Below, one piece after another: positions 35,398 to 45,560 of a DNA stretch of 64,000 bases. The DNA is taken from NCBI GenBank assembly GCA_050084515.1, contig CM114272.1, positions 43,214,001 to 43,278,000 on the forward strand, written 5' to 3'. A program made the position numbers and the translations under genes. Origin of the DNA: Blasia pusilla (lineage: Eukaryota > Marchantiophyta > Marchantiopsida > Blasiales). Below the pieces are notes generated by a model that saw only the letters and a program-made list of their open reading frames with translations, was not told the origin of the DNA and did no database searches. Every line of letters starts with the position of its first letter. Position 1 is the first letter of the stretch.

Positions 35398-36764
35398 ATG
35401 ATGCAAGCGGTGGAAACGGTAAATTTGTTAATTGCAAAGACTGGAGATCAGATGCCCCACAAGGAAAGAACAATGTCAAATGAGAGAAGAGAGGAATTGA
35501 TTCGGTTGCCTCAATTTTTCTCCTCAAAGTATATACAAGAAGTAATCAATAAGGAAGGAGGGAAATTGGGACTAGGGGGAGTCTCACAATTAACTATCAG
35601 TCTAATCAAAAAATAATATTTCTCCAATGTTGCTATTCACAAATGAGGTGATTACTTTTCTCACTATACGACGTATGCAATGCTGAAGTCTCAGGGAAAT
35701 AGTGCATTGACAAACAAGGAGAAGGTTGGTGTTAAGGAACAGGAAATCAAACATGATGACCTGCAAAGGTCTCAAAGGAGTTTAGATTACACTTGGCGAG
35801 AAAAATCCGTGCGCCATCCCGAGTCTTATCTTTGCCTAATCCATGACAAAATGGATAATTTCAAAACAGGCTTGCTAAGAGCATGGCAAAAAACTAAAGA
35901 TTTGGCTCTCACTCAACCGTTTCCTATTACTTGTAGAGGTAAATAGTGCGGAATAACACTCCATTATAGTTGAAAATGGTTTAAGGTGCATGTGACAGTT
36001 AGCATATCGGAGGGCTATCTTGATGTTGCTCTTATAATAGGACTTAAGTTCCCATTTTTACTCCACACCCAAAATTGTTCCCTAAGGAGAAACACATCGG
36101 TCTATGCTTGATATTAATTGGAACTAAAGTTCTTATTGGGCATTATATTTCTTGCCTAATGGAACTTGTGGATGCATCTGTTGTGTGCCGCATGTACCCA
36201 ATTTGGAGAAACGGTACCTGCTTTAGGTATTTGAGTATTAAGTTGAATTAGCTTTTACTCACTCTTTTTCTTATTGTAGGTATCTTGAGTCATGGGCATG
36301 GACCGTGTGCAATTGCTCAATTTGACATAGGAGTCTACAAGCAGGGATCTAATTGGAAAATTGGATGATTGGCAATGTTGTTTCGATGTTAGGAAAACCC
36401 CTGTGGTGAAATACAAGAATTCTTGGATGGGCCCGACCTAACTCCACTTTACAATCAATTCTTAAAAGGGAGGGAAAAGCTTGATGGATCACTCTATGTA
36501 GCCTATAGGCTCACAGAGTCTGCCAAAGAGGGACCAAGGAAGCTCCCTAAGATTCTGAATCTACAAATGGATAACTTTGGAAAAGATAACAAAAATATTT
36601 ACGTCATGGCATACTTGGCCCTTCTAGTTCAAAGGGAGGTATTGGAAGAGATTCACTTGGCTTTTCTCATTCCCGGACACCCTCATGAAGATGTTGATGG
36701 TATGTTTAGCAAGTTTTTGGGAACTTTTGCGGTGACACAATGCATACATCTTGAAAGATCTTAA
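35398..36764 (+). pseudogene. DUF7869-like protein, putative DDE-type transposase, decayed
   Basis: Three coding blocks share one order. At 35680-35946: HPESYLCLIHDKMDNFKTG, matching the P..Y.....D.MD..KT block of DUF7869 proteins. After a likely intron (about 35940-36281, GT..TATTGTAG): GILSHGHGPCAIAQFDIGVYKQGSN. At 36423-36764: NLQMDNFGKDNKNIYVMAYLA and FLIPGHPHEDVDGMFSKF, matching LQ.DN...NKN.YV and GHTHEDID..FS. Asp (block 1), Asp (LQMDN) and Glu (HEDVD) could be a DDE triad, which is inference. An upstream frame (35398-35616) may be its N-terminus. A TGA follows the second block (36366-36368), so the gene is broken. It starts 40 bp beyond the CACTA end. Confidence 0.65.
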
Positions 36765-36879
36765 CACCAATTTCAACAAATGTGGTCTTTTAGAAAACCA
36801 GATTTTGTTCTAATGTGATTATTAGCACACTAGGAAATAGTGTAATGGGAGTACAACTTAGGTTTAACTCTCTATATGA

Positions 36880-37640
36880 ACCATGTTTATGGCTAAGGGT
36901 TTATGGGTTAAGCTTCAAGGTTTATATCTTCGGGTGTGAGGTTTATGTCTTAGGATGGAGGGTTGAGGATTTAGATTAATAACATTTCGAGCCTATACTT
37001 CTTTAAGTTAGTTTTTATCAGGGCTTAGGGTTTAGGGTTAAGGTTTTATGTCTTAGGGTTTAGGCTTAGGGTTTTTTGCTTAGCATTAAGGGTATTTGGC
37101 TTAGGGTTTAGCGTTTTTGCCTAGGGTTTAGGGTTTTTGGCTTAGGGTTTAGGGTTTACGGGTTAGGGGTTAGGGTTTAGGGTTTAGAGCTTTTGGCTTA
37201 GGGTTTAAGGGGTTTGATTTAGGGTTTAGGATTTTTGGCCTAGGCTTTAGGCTTTAGGGCTTATGGCTGAGGTTCTAGGGTTTAGGGTGTTTTTGATAGA
37301 TGATAGGGTTTTTTGCTTAGGGTTTAGGTTTCTTGTCTTAGGGTTTAGGGTTTCTGGCCAAGGGTTTAGGGTTTATAGCTTCAGGTTAAGGGTTTAGGAT
37401 CTTTGGCTTAGGGTCTATGGTTTAAGGTCTAGGATTTTTCGCTTAGGGTTTAGGGTGTTTTTCTTAGGCCTTAGGGCTTAGTTTTTATGGCCTAGGGTTT
37501 AGGGTTTATAGTTTATGGCTCAGGTTCTAGGGTTTAGGATTTAGTGTTTACGGTCTTGTCTTCAACAAAGGGTTCCGGATGTTTTTGCTAGGGCTTAGTC
37601 TTTAGGGTGTAGGCTTTAGGCTGATTAATCCCTCACGTCT
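36880..37640 (+). repeat. Interstitial telomere-like repeat, degenerate (TTTAGGG)n
   Basis: Dozens of TTTAGGG or TTAGGG heptamers, all in the same orientation, separated by variant units such as CTTAGGG, TTTGGCT and CCTAGGG, over about 760 bp. The motif is the plant-type telomere repeat. The high divergence shows an old interstitial array and not an active telomere. There is no coding sequence. Confidence 0.88.
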
Positions 37641-37941
37641 TATAATTTGAAGGGTTTTGGGTTTAAGATAAATTATGTGTTCAAGGTTGTAAGCCAATAG
37701 GTTCTAGGACTTTCTATGATATAGAGTGTAGTCTTACTTAAGGAAACTCGGTTTTCATCTAAAGTCCAAATGGATGAATTATGTTACATGGTGCAAGTTC
37801 TAGCATGATACTAAACAAGTAAATATAAATTGGGAATACCATGAAATGCGATTCCAACAGTGAAATCTTCCATATAGTGACACTATTTATTCACTAATCT
37901 TATACCATATGTAGAAATATATAGAAATTAAAAAAAATCAT
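37641..37941. other. No recognisable gene
   Basis: AT-rich sequence after the telomere-like array, with short frames only. Nothing identifiable. Confidence 0.5.
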
Positions 37942-38262
37942 GTGATGACTGTGAATAACATTAGAATTTTAAGAGATTTAATTCGATTGTGTAGGGCCAA
38001 ACGCCCAACGACTAACTTTCTTGTATGTATCCACAAGGAAGTCATTTGTAGTTTTGATACAACCTCACCCGGATTTTTCTGCACTGTGGTAAATTTTGCG
38101 GTGAGAGATGATGAGTGGGGTGCAGTTTTTGACATAGTATTTGTAGATATGGTTAGTGCATCAAATGATTATGATCGACTTAGTAAAGAAGAATTCGGAG
38201 AATATTTTTCCGAGGGGTCTCGTCGCAATGCAAGAAAAAGATCATTAGTATTCTTCGTTTAG
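37942..38262 (+). CDS. Hypothetical open frame, 106 residues
   Basis: Opens with two Met codons and ends at TAG. The protein has no motif I recognise. It includes a hydrophobic stretch FFCTVVNFAV, an acidic run DDEWGAVFDIVFVD and a basic end RRNARKRS. It lies between the telomere-like array and repeat A, downstream of the DUF7869-like gene on the same strand, so it could be a further exon of that gene, an accessory ORF or chance. Confidence that it is coding is low. Confidence 0.3.
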   Translation: MMTVNNIRILRDLIRLCRAKRPTTNFLVCIHKEVICSFDTTSPGFFCTVVNFAVRDDEWGAVFDIVFVDMVSASNDYDRLSKEEFGEYFSEGSRRNARKRSLVFFV

Positions 38263-38589
38263 ATTGAAATACTCGGGAATCTTATAACTCGATAATCTTA
38301 TAGTTGCTTACCTGAGAGCCTCCAATCTCTGGTTTAGAGTAATTCCTTGTACATTGAGATTTCCAATGACCGATCCAAAGAGACAGAAGATTCGGAGTGG
38401 AGGATGTCTCATGGTTGTTATAGCGGTATTTTTCAATGGTTGGTTCCGACTTAGACGTCGAAGGAGTCATAGTAATATGACGTAGGTGGTTTCAGGAGTA
38501 GCGTTACTAGGATTATCTAACCCTATATTACATCAAGGTGTAGGATACCCTAATGCAATATTTTCAAAATTTCTATGAAAAGAAATGAA

Positions 38590-38805
38590 GAAAAATAGGT
38601 AAAAAAAACCCTAGTTTTTCGAGTAGTGAAATAGTCAGGAGCCGCAGCAGTAGTGCATTCTCGTATGTCAAGTTATCTCTATGTTCAGGTTCTATCAAAG
38701 CTCTTCTATGAGGGCACGGACGGACTAGGCCACTTTGTATCTCTAAGTTTGGTAAAGATTACTGTGATTTTGTCACTTTCTGTTTTCTCACAGAAGGTGG
38801 CAGGT
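38590..38805 (+). repeat. Repeat A, plus-strand copy
   Basis: Matches the reverse complement of 300-505. It ends TTTCTGTTTTCTCACAG, a good splice-acceptor shape, directly before the ATG of a Lys/Glu-rich open frame. It may be an LTR end or the 5' leader and intron of the downstream gene. Confidence 0.65.
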
Positions 38806-39479
38806 GGCACCATGTAAAGGCAAAAAGAAAGCAGATGCACGGAATCGAAAACAAGAAAAAGACCGAAAAATGGAAGAGGAGTCACAGGAAAATGACAAAT
38901 CAGAAGTATGCTCTGAGATTTTGTGTCTCAAATCATGCCAAAAGTTTGTTTCTCTTCGCACTACTATTCGATTCAGACCTATTACTAATTTTTTTTGGTT
39001 TATGGCTTAGGACCATGGAGTCAAAAAGAGGGATGAGGGCAAGGGATTGGCTCCCCCGACTTTTGAAAGGGTGATATCGCCTGATGTGTTGAAGCTTCAA
39101 ATTTTGACAGGGGAGACTAGTGCTCTAGCTACTCCTGGTTTGGCAAGATATTCCCATAGAACTCTCCCCACACCGTTGGGAGAAAATATTGTACGTTCAT
39201 TTTAAGAAGCTTGTTATGAAAAAAAATTATGCTTTTGAGTGGGACGATGACATATGGAATTCTAATCTAAGTACCTATTTGCAAAGCAGTCATCGTCAAT
39301 CGGTGGAAAATCACATGGACTATCGGCGCTCACTCCTAAGGGAGAGATAGATGACAAAGTGTTGAAGAGCAGAGACAAGCAGACACCATCGTCGAAAACA
39401 CCAACTGCAGTGAGAAATTTTCATGATCCTCTATGATTCTCCTAATGCAAATCTTTCCTAGTATTAGTTTCAAATTAAT

Positions 39480-39990
39480 ATTTTTTTTCTCATTACGTTG
39501 AGTGTCTATATGGAGAAAATGAGAGGGAGGGATTGCGTGGGACAAAAAAGTAGATTCCGACGTCATCGGGCTTTCCTACTCATGTGAGCACCCATTTGAT
39601 TTTTCCTCTTCTGATTTCAATTTCCCAGCCTCTTCTTGCACTGATGTAGACATTAAGTTCTCATTATGTCAAGCATTTTGCCACTACACAGGGAGAAGAA
39701 GAGAGAGAGGGATTTGAAAAGCAGACTCCAACGTCATGGAAATCTCATTTTGAGGTGAGCAACCCAATTAATCTTTCGTATCATGTTTTCGGTTTCCCAG
39801 CCTCCTCTTGCACTGATGTAGAACTTAAGTTCTCCTTATGTTGAACATTTCGCCAGGACATAGGAAGAAGAGGAGAGCGAGGGATTGCTTGAGACGGAAA
39901 AGAAGACTCCATAGGGAGAAAAGGGGATTGAGGGACCCGAGGGTACTAAAAAGCTCATTGTAACGTTACCGGCTTCTCTGATTCAAGTGA
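39480..39990 (+). repeat. Triplicated exon-intron module, about 170-180 bp
   Basis: Three successive units, each with an exon (GAAGAAGAGAGAGAGGGATTG-like, then AAGCAGACTCCAACGTC-like), a GTGAGCA donor and an intron containing TTCCCAGCCTC.TCTTGCACTGATGTAGA. Exons lie near 39510-39585, 39690-39755 and 39856-39987. They encode Glu-rich EEEREG..E....TP segments. The repetition spans exon and intron, so it arose by tandem duplication of genomic DNA. Confidence 0.75.
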
Positions 39991-40329
39991 GCAACTAAAG
40001 TAGTGATAAACTCATCCAAAGTTCTCATTGTATTCAACGTCTCCACACTTTGAATTTAGAAAATAAGACCTTATATTGTGGTTTCAAGTAGGAGTCTCTC
40101 GATGGAACGCGTAGTAAGTCGACGTCTAAGTGTTCAGAAGTTGGTGACTTGCAACTTACAAAAGTAGTCGATACTTTCCTTGGGAATGACTTAGCCACTG
40201 CACTCGAAATATTGGATTTTGATGACTCTAGACGCGATTTAACAATCAAATGTGTAAATGCACAAAAGAATGATACGTCTCAAGTTCCACCTCAAGCTCC
40301 AATGTCTACAAAGCCTGCGGCTTCGGCAA

Positions 40330-41330
40330 TGTTGCGACCCTCATGACCAAACGAGTGCCAAAATAGAACATCGGAACATTAGCGGACTCACGCTAAGATG
40401 GTTTGCGCGTTGGAGTGGTCTCAAAGGAGAGACAGAGACAGGACGCAAGCAAGGCTTCGCGTTTCAGATGTTATGGTCACGACTGAAAAACCTCGAGCAA
40501 ATGTGGAACAAGACTTGAAAGGAGTTGAGTCTAGGAAGTGGGTTGCCAAAGGAAGAATACGGATTTAGAACGCCACTAGGTTTTGAGAGTTTCCAACTGC
40601 ATTTATGGCCATAACTTTTAGCACCAAGATGCGTTTGGATTGAGCAAGGATGCATTGGAAGACTTATGGAAAGACGGTTCAAACGCGCTAAAGATCTCTG
40701 CAAACGCATAAGCAGCGGCTGAGAAACTACCCAGAAACGACTATAAGTAGAGTCGGGTTGAGTGCCACAACAAAGGGCCCGACCCCCCAAGGAGGGGGAG
40801 GGGCGTTATTGGAGAACCCCAGAAGTACTAGTAAGGGGGAAGGTCTCTGAGAGTGCTTGGAACTCGAACCCCACTTTGGGCGCCACGGGGCGGCTCAAGG
40901 GCATGGAACGGATCGAGAGTTTGGGGTTGGGTTGGAAAACCTGAACCAAGTCTATGAAGGCGATTTTAGACATCCCTCTTGGATTTCACTCCGCAACTCA
41001 ATTACTTGGGTCTCGGTTTGGAACTCACACGAGGTCTGTTGAACAGTTGGGATCGCTAGGCATGCAAGTGCCGTTTTAGGTTCCTGGACTAATTAGGAAG
41101 TCTGTTCCAAGTCTTGAAGGACTTGCTATGTTTTGGAAACTAGGAAGAAAGGAAGGTTGATCTTGATGAGTCGCCGAGTTGAGAACTCGGTGGATTGGCA
41201 CGCTGGTTGGACCAGACCCGACTAATGAGAGTGCGTGTTTGGGTGCAGATCGGCGATGAGATCGTGTCCTACTGAACGTACGCTTCCGTAACAATAAAGA
41301 CTAACGTTCAAAGAGAGTAGGGGCGCGACA
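40330..41330 (+). mobile_element. Solo LTR of the gypsy chromovirus family
   Basis: Begins TGTTGCGACCCTCATGACC and ends GGGGCGCGACA, 1001 bp, alignable along its length with the 3' LTR of element 1 (62464-63466). It is flanked by a perfect 5-bp target duplication, GGCAA at 40325-40329 and 41331-41335. No internal sequence remains, so recombination between two LTRs probably deleted the element. It lies inside the last exon of the gene at 38.8-41.7 kb. Confidence 0.93.
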
Positions 41331-41829
41331 GGCAAGAAGTACATCGCCAAAGAAAGCTACTAGGACACAAAATGAAGGGAGAACAAACACTGATATCTCT
41401 GGGACACGTAGAGTCATCGCGCCGAAGGCTTCTTTGGGAAATGTGGACCGAGAAAAAAACACGAGACAGATCCCACGAAAAACTATATCACTGACAGTTG
41501 GAGATTCTAGCGGTTTGGGCGCTTCTCCGGAAATTTTAGCAGTGAAACCTTCAAAGAAAAAAAAGCATATTAATCCATCCCCAGTATATGGAACTTCTCC
41601 AAATAGTACTAGCCCAGGGACCAACATCGACCAAGGAGACCTCGTCCTTGGTAAGACTCAATCGGCATCATCCTTACTATTAGGGGTTTCACACAGACTT
41701 TGATCATGGAGAAAGAGAGTTGAGATTACTAGCGGGTGGTGGTTCCATAAAGTCGAGCATGGAGGATAAAACCTCCTTGGAAACCATTAGGGAATTGTAA
41801 GCAGAAATTAGATCTTTGGATTTTAGCAC

Positions 41830-42120
41830 CTTGGGGTGTTTTAAGTGATAGTCATTTTCATTCCTATCTTAATTGGAGCTTCAGTTCCCATTCATTCCCC
41901 TATGACTACCTTCTATAAATTGTATTATGAAGTGTAAGGGTGTTGCCCTTGCATCCCTTCTGTACACGAGAGGTGCAATAGTTAATGTAATGTTACTAGT
42001 CCGAGAGTTGAGGACTTGTATTTTCATGTTGTATTTCATTTTCTCTTACAACCTTGCATCACCTTTCTATTTCTATATTCTTGGATTCTGATGTAGACTC
42101 AACCTACATCTAGTAAAATC
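41830..42120. other. Non-coding stretch with leader- or LTR-like features
   Basis: Contains TATAAATTGTATTATG near 41916, followed by a T-rich end (TTTCATTTTCTCTTACAACC) and then an ATG at 42121. It could be a promoter and leader, or part of an LTR. There is no decisive boundary or target duplication. Confidence 0.3.
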
Positions 42121-42489
42121 ATGTTGCTTTTTGAACGGCATAAGGTCTTGCTCTTTTGCCCTGCTTATCGAAATACTGGCAACTTGAAAAGTATTAGCAT
42201 CAGACTAGGGTGTGGAGATTTTCTCCAGGTAGCTAGTGATCACATTGCTTTGGGCATGTGGACATGTAAGAGTGAAGATAGTTTGGCCAAAATGGAAGTT
42301 GCAATTTTGGAGCACTTGGAGAAGAGGAATCTTCCCTTGGTTGGGTTCACTTTGGTTCGTTCAAATGACAGTCCGCATGGAGGTCAAGCATCTCCATTCA
42401 AACTACTGAACTATTTTGACGAGGCAACAAGATGTTGGTTGGATTTGGACATCAACAGATTTTATTTTTTGATGTACAGCATTTTGTGA
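42121..42489 (+). CDS. Hypothetical open frame, 122 residues
   Basis: Starts at ATG after a T-rich leader. The protein looks globular, with mixed hydrophobic and charged residues (KVLLFCPAYRNTGNLKS, DHIALGMWTCKSEDSLAKME, LPLVGFTLVRSNDSPHGG). An overlapping frame (42432-42683) continues similar-looking sequence, so a frameshift near 42450 is likely. No family is recognised. It precedes the repeat B coding remnant on the same strand and may be its N-terminal part. Confidence 0.4.
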   Translation: MLLFERHKVLLFCPAYRNTGNLKSISIRLGCGDFLQVASDHIALGMWTCKSEDSLAKMEVAILEHLEKRNLPLVGFTLVRSNDSPHGGQASPFKLLNYFDEATRCWLDLDINRFYFLMYSIL

Positions 42490-42639
42490 AGGTGCCGAAA
42501 TGGAAGGCATCATCGTCAAAAGATAGTTTTCTCATCATAGTGTTGACACATTATGTTGAACTAGTGCGGCTCATCATATCCAACGGCCACTTTGAGACTC
42601 CATGGAGTTCATGTGACATTGCGATTTGCCCTCTTACTA

Positions 42640-44305
42640 TAAGAAGGAAATGTGAATTTCTACCCATTGTGAACCAGGCTTAACCAATCTTCCACTTGTA
42701 AATTTGGGATTGTTCCTAATACTCCAATATTTTGCGTAGCCTGGTAATACTGATGCTACTACAAACCAAAAGAGCCTGCTGCGAGTCAAAATGTTGGATA
42801 CCAACCTTCTGGCAGAAAGGTAAGCACTGGCACTATGAGGCATTAATGAATGAATATTGCCCGATGTAACAATAGTTCTAATTCCCTCTTTGAGAGGTTA
42901 ATATCTTGCCTTGGTTTGTGGATAGGTGAAATCTCTTAGGCCTCTTCTTATCCTCAAAATTGACGAAATTAATTTCCGAATTATGGGCAGGGTTAGCAAA
43001 CCGTACCCCCTCGGTCTTAGGGGAAACAATGCCATCATGTCGGGAGATGGACAGGTTGTATTTTCCTCCCCTACGTTAGAATACTAACTTATATGATAGA
43101 GAGAGAATATGATTATGGGTTTTGGACCACGATGAATAGGGAAGATGCACTTGAAATGCTTGAGAGGCTAGCAGATTCTTGCTATTTGTCTAAATCTCTT
43201 GTCAAGAAGGCTAAATTTTTTTTTCTATGCAGGACTGCTTTATTTGAAAGGGGACAAAGGGTCTCTCAAAGTATGTGAAAGATGTGCGATTCTTTTATGC
43301 TCTTAGAGAGTTAGAAACTTCTCATGCCCAAAGAATACAGTCCTGGTGGACATTGGGATTAATTCCCTCCTTTTGAATGATCCAAATAGCGTTATAGCCC
43401 TTCCAAAATTTAATATACTTCCATGACCCCAAGATGAAAAAAATCATTGCGAGGTCGGTACTATTCTCTCTTAACTTCTGATAATAAAAGAGAGTTTCCT
43501 TGACAGGATGAGTGTTAGTCATTTTATTAGTACTTGACGGATTGGTTTTCCAAAACCACATTCTACTAGCGGTAATGTTAAATATCTTCTCCATGCAATC
43601 CAAGAAAAGCTAAAGGCCTTGGTCTTATTCCAGAATGTATGTGGACAGCTGACTCGGACAGTATGCAAGAAATGTCCAAGAGTGGTGATCACCGCAGAAG
43701 TCATCTTTGGCAACGTGGATCAGATAACAATGGAAGCTCTGAGGCCAACATGCAGTAACAATGACTTCCTTATTTCCAGGTGGTGTTTGGAGTATCCGAC
43801 GGAGAAACAACTCCCGGGTGGAGTTCTTGACAGCATCGTGAAGTTGGGGACTCGCTTGTACGCGAAGTGGGAGAAATAATCTAGTTTTAAGGACGTCTTT
43901 ATAAAAGCGGCTTCTTAGCCCTTGAGCTCCTACGGATCAGCATGAGCTTTGTGGGTTATGTCTCCCTCCCTTATATTTATGAGGTTTTCCCTTATGGTGC
44001 CATGCCAAAGGAGACCATGGACAGTGTGTGGAATGAAGTGATGTAGTATGAGGGAACCGACAAGGTGTTTATCGTCACCCTGCGTGAGCATCACTTTTTG
44101 AAAAGGGTTGCAGCCAAGTTGATCACCATTGTAGATACCCTAGGTTCCCATCTGGACCAAGAATGTGAGAAGGCATACCAAATCTTCTTCGATTCCAAGG
44201 TGTCTACTATGATGGATAACGTATTCGACTATTCCATCAAAGGGAATGATCTCCAACAACCAATGGAACGGTGCTTGCTGGCGACCAGGCAAGAAGACTG
44301 ACTGG
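42640..44305 (+). pseudogene. Repeat B, plus-strand copy of decayed coding sequence
   Basis: Matches the inverted region 1990-3060. Plus-strand frames include 43093-43278 (EREYDYGFWTTMNREDALEMLERLA), 43619-43879 (PRVVITAEVIFGNVDQITMEALRPTCSNNDF) and 44065-44301 (FIVTLREHHFLKRVAAKLITIVDTLGSHLDQE, ending VFDYSIKGNDLQQPMERCLL). The middle part is absent from the inverted copy, so this one is more complete. Several stops and frameshifts interrupt it (for example TAG at 43918 and 44044). The helical, hydrophobic-charged pattern resembles a real folded protein, but I do not recognise the family. Confidence 0.5.
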
Positions 44306-44329
44306 AACTCAATCAGCCTGCTCCTAAGA

Positions 44330-45560
44330 TCCCTACATCGGAAATAAATGTAGAATTGGAATTTTTGTTCTCATTGTGTCCCAAAATGCCACGCCTGTTG
44401 AACGTTATTTGGAGCCATACTTGAACTAAGTCCAATTGGATCCTAAGATCCAATTTCGGTTGCAGAATGCGTGTGTTAAAGGGAATTCCCCATCCTTGAT
44501 TGGAACGGTAGTTCTGAATGGCCCACTCCTAACATCCCTATGTGTTCATCAAAAATAGAATCGGAATCTAAGTTTTGATTGTGTCCCAAACAGCCGCGCC
44601 CGCTGAAAGTCATCAAGAGCCATACTTGATCTAAGTCCAATTGGATCCTAATATCCAATTTTGGACGTAGAAAGCGTTTGGTAAAGGGAAATTCCCATCC
44701 TTTATTGGAACTATATTTCCAAATGGTCTGCTCCAAAGATCCCAATGGGTCGGAAACAAATGTAGGATCAAAACCTAAGTTTTGAATTGTGTCCCAAACT
44801 ACCGCGCCCGAGGAAAGCTATTCAGAGTCATACTTGGTCAAAGTCCAATTGGATCCTAAGATCCGATTCTAGCTGCACAAGGGGTTTGGTATAGGGAAAT
44901 TCCCATCCTCGATTGGAACTAGTTCCGAATCGCCTACTCCAAAGATCCCAATAGGTCAGAAACAAATGTAGGATCGAAACCTAAGATTTGAATTGTGTCC
45001 CAAACTGTCGTGCCCACTGAAAGTCATTTGGAGCCATGCTTGGTCTAAGTCCAATTGGATCCTAAGATCCAATTCTGATCGTAGAAGGCGTCTAATAAAG
45101 GGAAATCCCCATCCTTGATTGGAGCTATAGTTCCGAATGGCTTGCTCTAGAGATCCCAATAAGTCGGAAACAAATGTAGATTGAAACCTAAGTTCTGATT
45201 TCCCAATTGGAACCGAAGATCCAATTCTGGCCCCTAAAGGCGTGCGGTAATATTAAACCCCAATCCTCAACTCGAATTGTAGGTCCAAATAGTCTGCTCC
45301 TTACATCCCAATAGGTCGGCAATAAGTGTAGAATCTGAACCTTAGTTCTGATTGTGTCCCAAACTGCCGCGCATATTGAAGGTCATTTGGAGCCAAATTT
45401 AGTCTGAGTCCAATTGGATCCTAAGATCCTATTCCGGCCGTGGAAGGTGTCCGGTAATGGGAAATTTCCATCCTCGGTTGGAACTGTAGTTCCGAGCAAC
45501 TTGCTCCCAAGATCCCAATGGGTCGGCAACATATGTAGTTTCGAGCTTATTTGGAACTAG
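44330..45560. repeat. Tandem repeat, about 207-bp unit, about 6 copies
   Basis: TCCAATTGGATCCTAAGATCC recurs near 44431, 44637, 44844, 45050 and 45409, with a shortened unit near 45201. Each unit continues with AAAGGGAAATTCCCATCC, TTGGAACT..AGTTCCGAA, AAGATCCCAATAGGTCGG, AACAAATGTAG and GTGTCCCAAACTGCCGCGCCC. The units carry several short palindromes (TTGGATCCTAAGATCCAA). No coding sequence. Minus-strand frames inside repeat the same protein because of the tandem structure. Confidence 0.88.

Larger units (their letters stand above)
38804..41703 (+). pseudogene. Multi-exon gene of unknown function, split by a solo LTR
   Basis: Exons that join in phase can be traced. 38804-38909 is Lys/Glu-rich (GKKKADARNRKQEKDRK). 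39011-39190 contains VISPDVLKLQILTGETS, between TAG and GT sites. 39290-39409 is Ser/Lys/Pro-rich. Three related short exons lie at 39500-39990. The last exon, 40092 to 41703, is interrupted at 40330-41330 by a solo gypsy LTR with TSD GGCAA. Removing the LTR and one TSD keeps the frame open from STKPAASA into a Ser/Lys/Thr-rich tail (KKATRTQNEGR, KPSKKKKHINPSP). The third repeated exon has one TAG, and a frameshift near 41690 is likely because code-like sequence continues to about 41820. The composition suggests a disordered, basic, possibly nuclear protein. No known domain is seen. Confidence 0.55.

Noticed and set aside
36880-37640. True telomere end
   Set aside because: Repeats are degenerate and the sequence continues with gene-like and repeat sequence for 26 kb.
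43322-43603. Minus-strand 93-residue frame with a counterpart at 2128-2376
   Set aside because: It is antisense to the repeat B code; the shared peptide follows from DNA homology, and the opposite strand has the better conserved words.
44476-45159. Minus-strand frames starting MGSLEQ with similar proteins
   Set aside because: The similarity is explained by the tandem 207-bp repeat; there is no independent evidence of coding.
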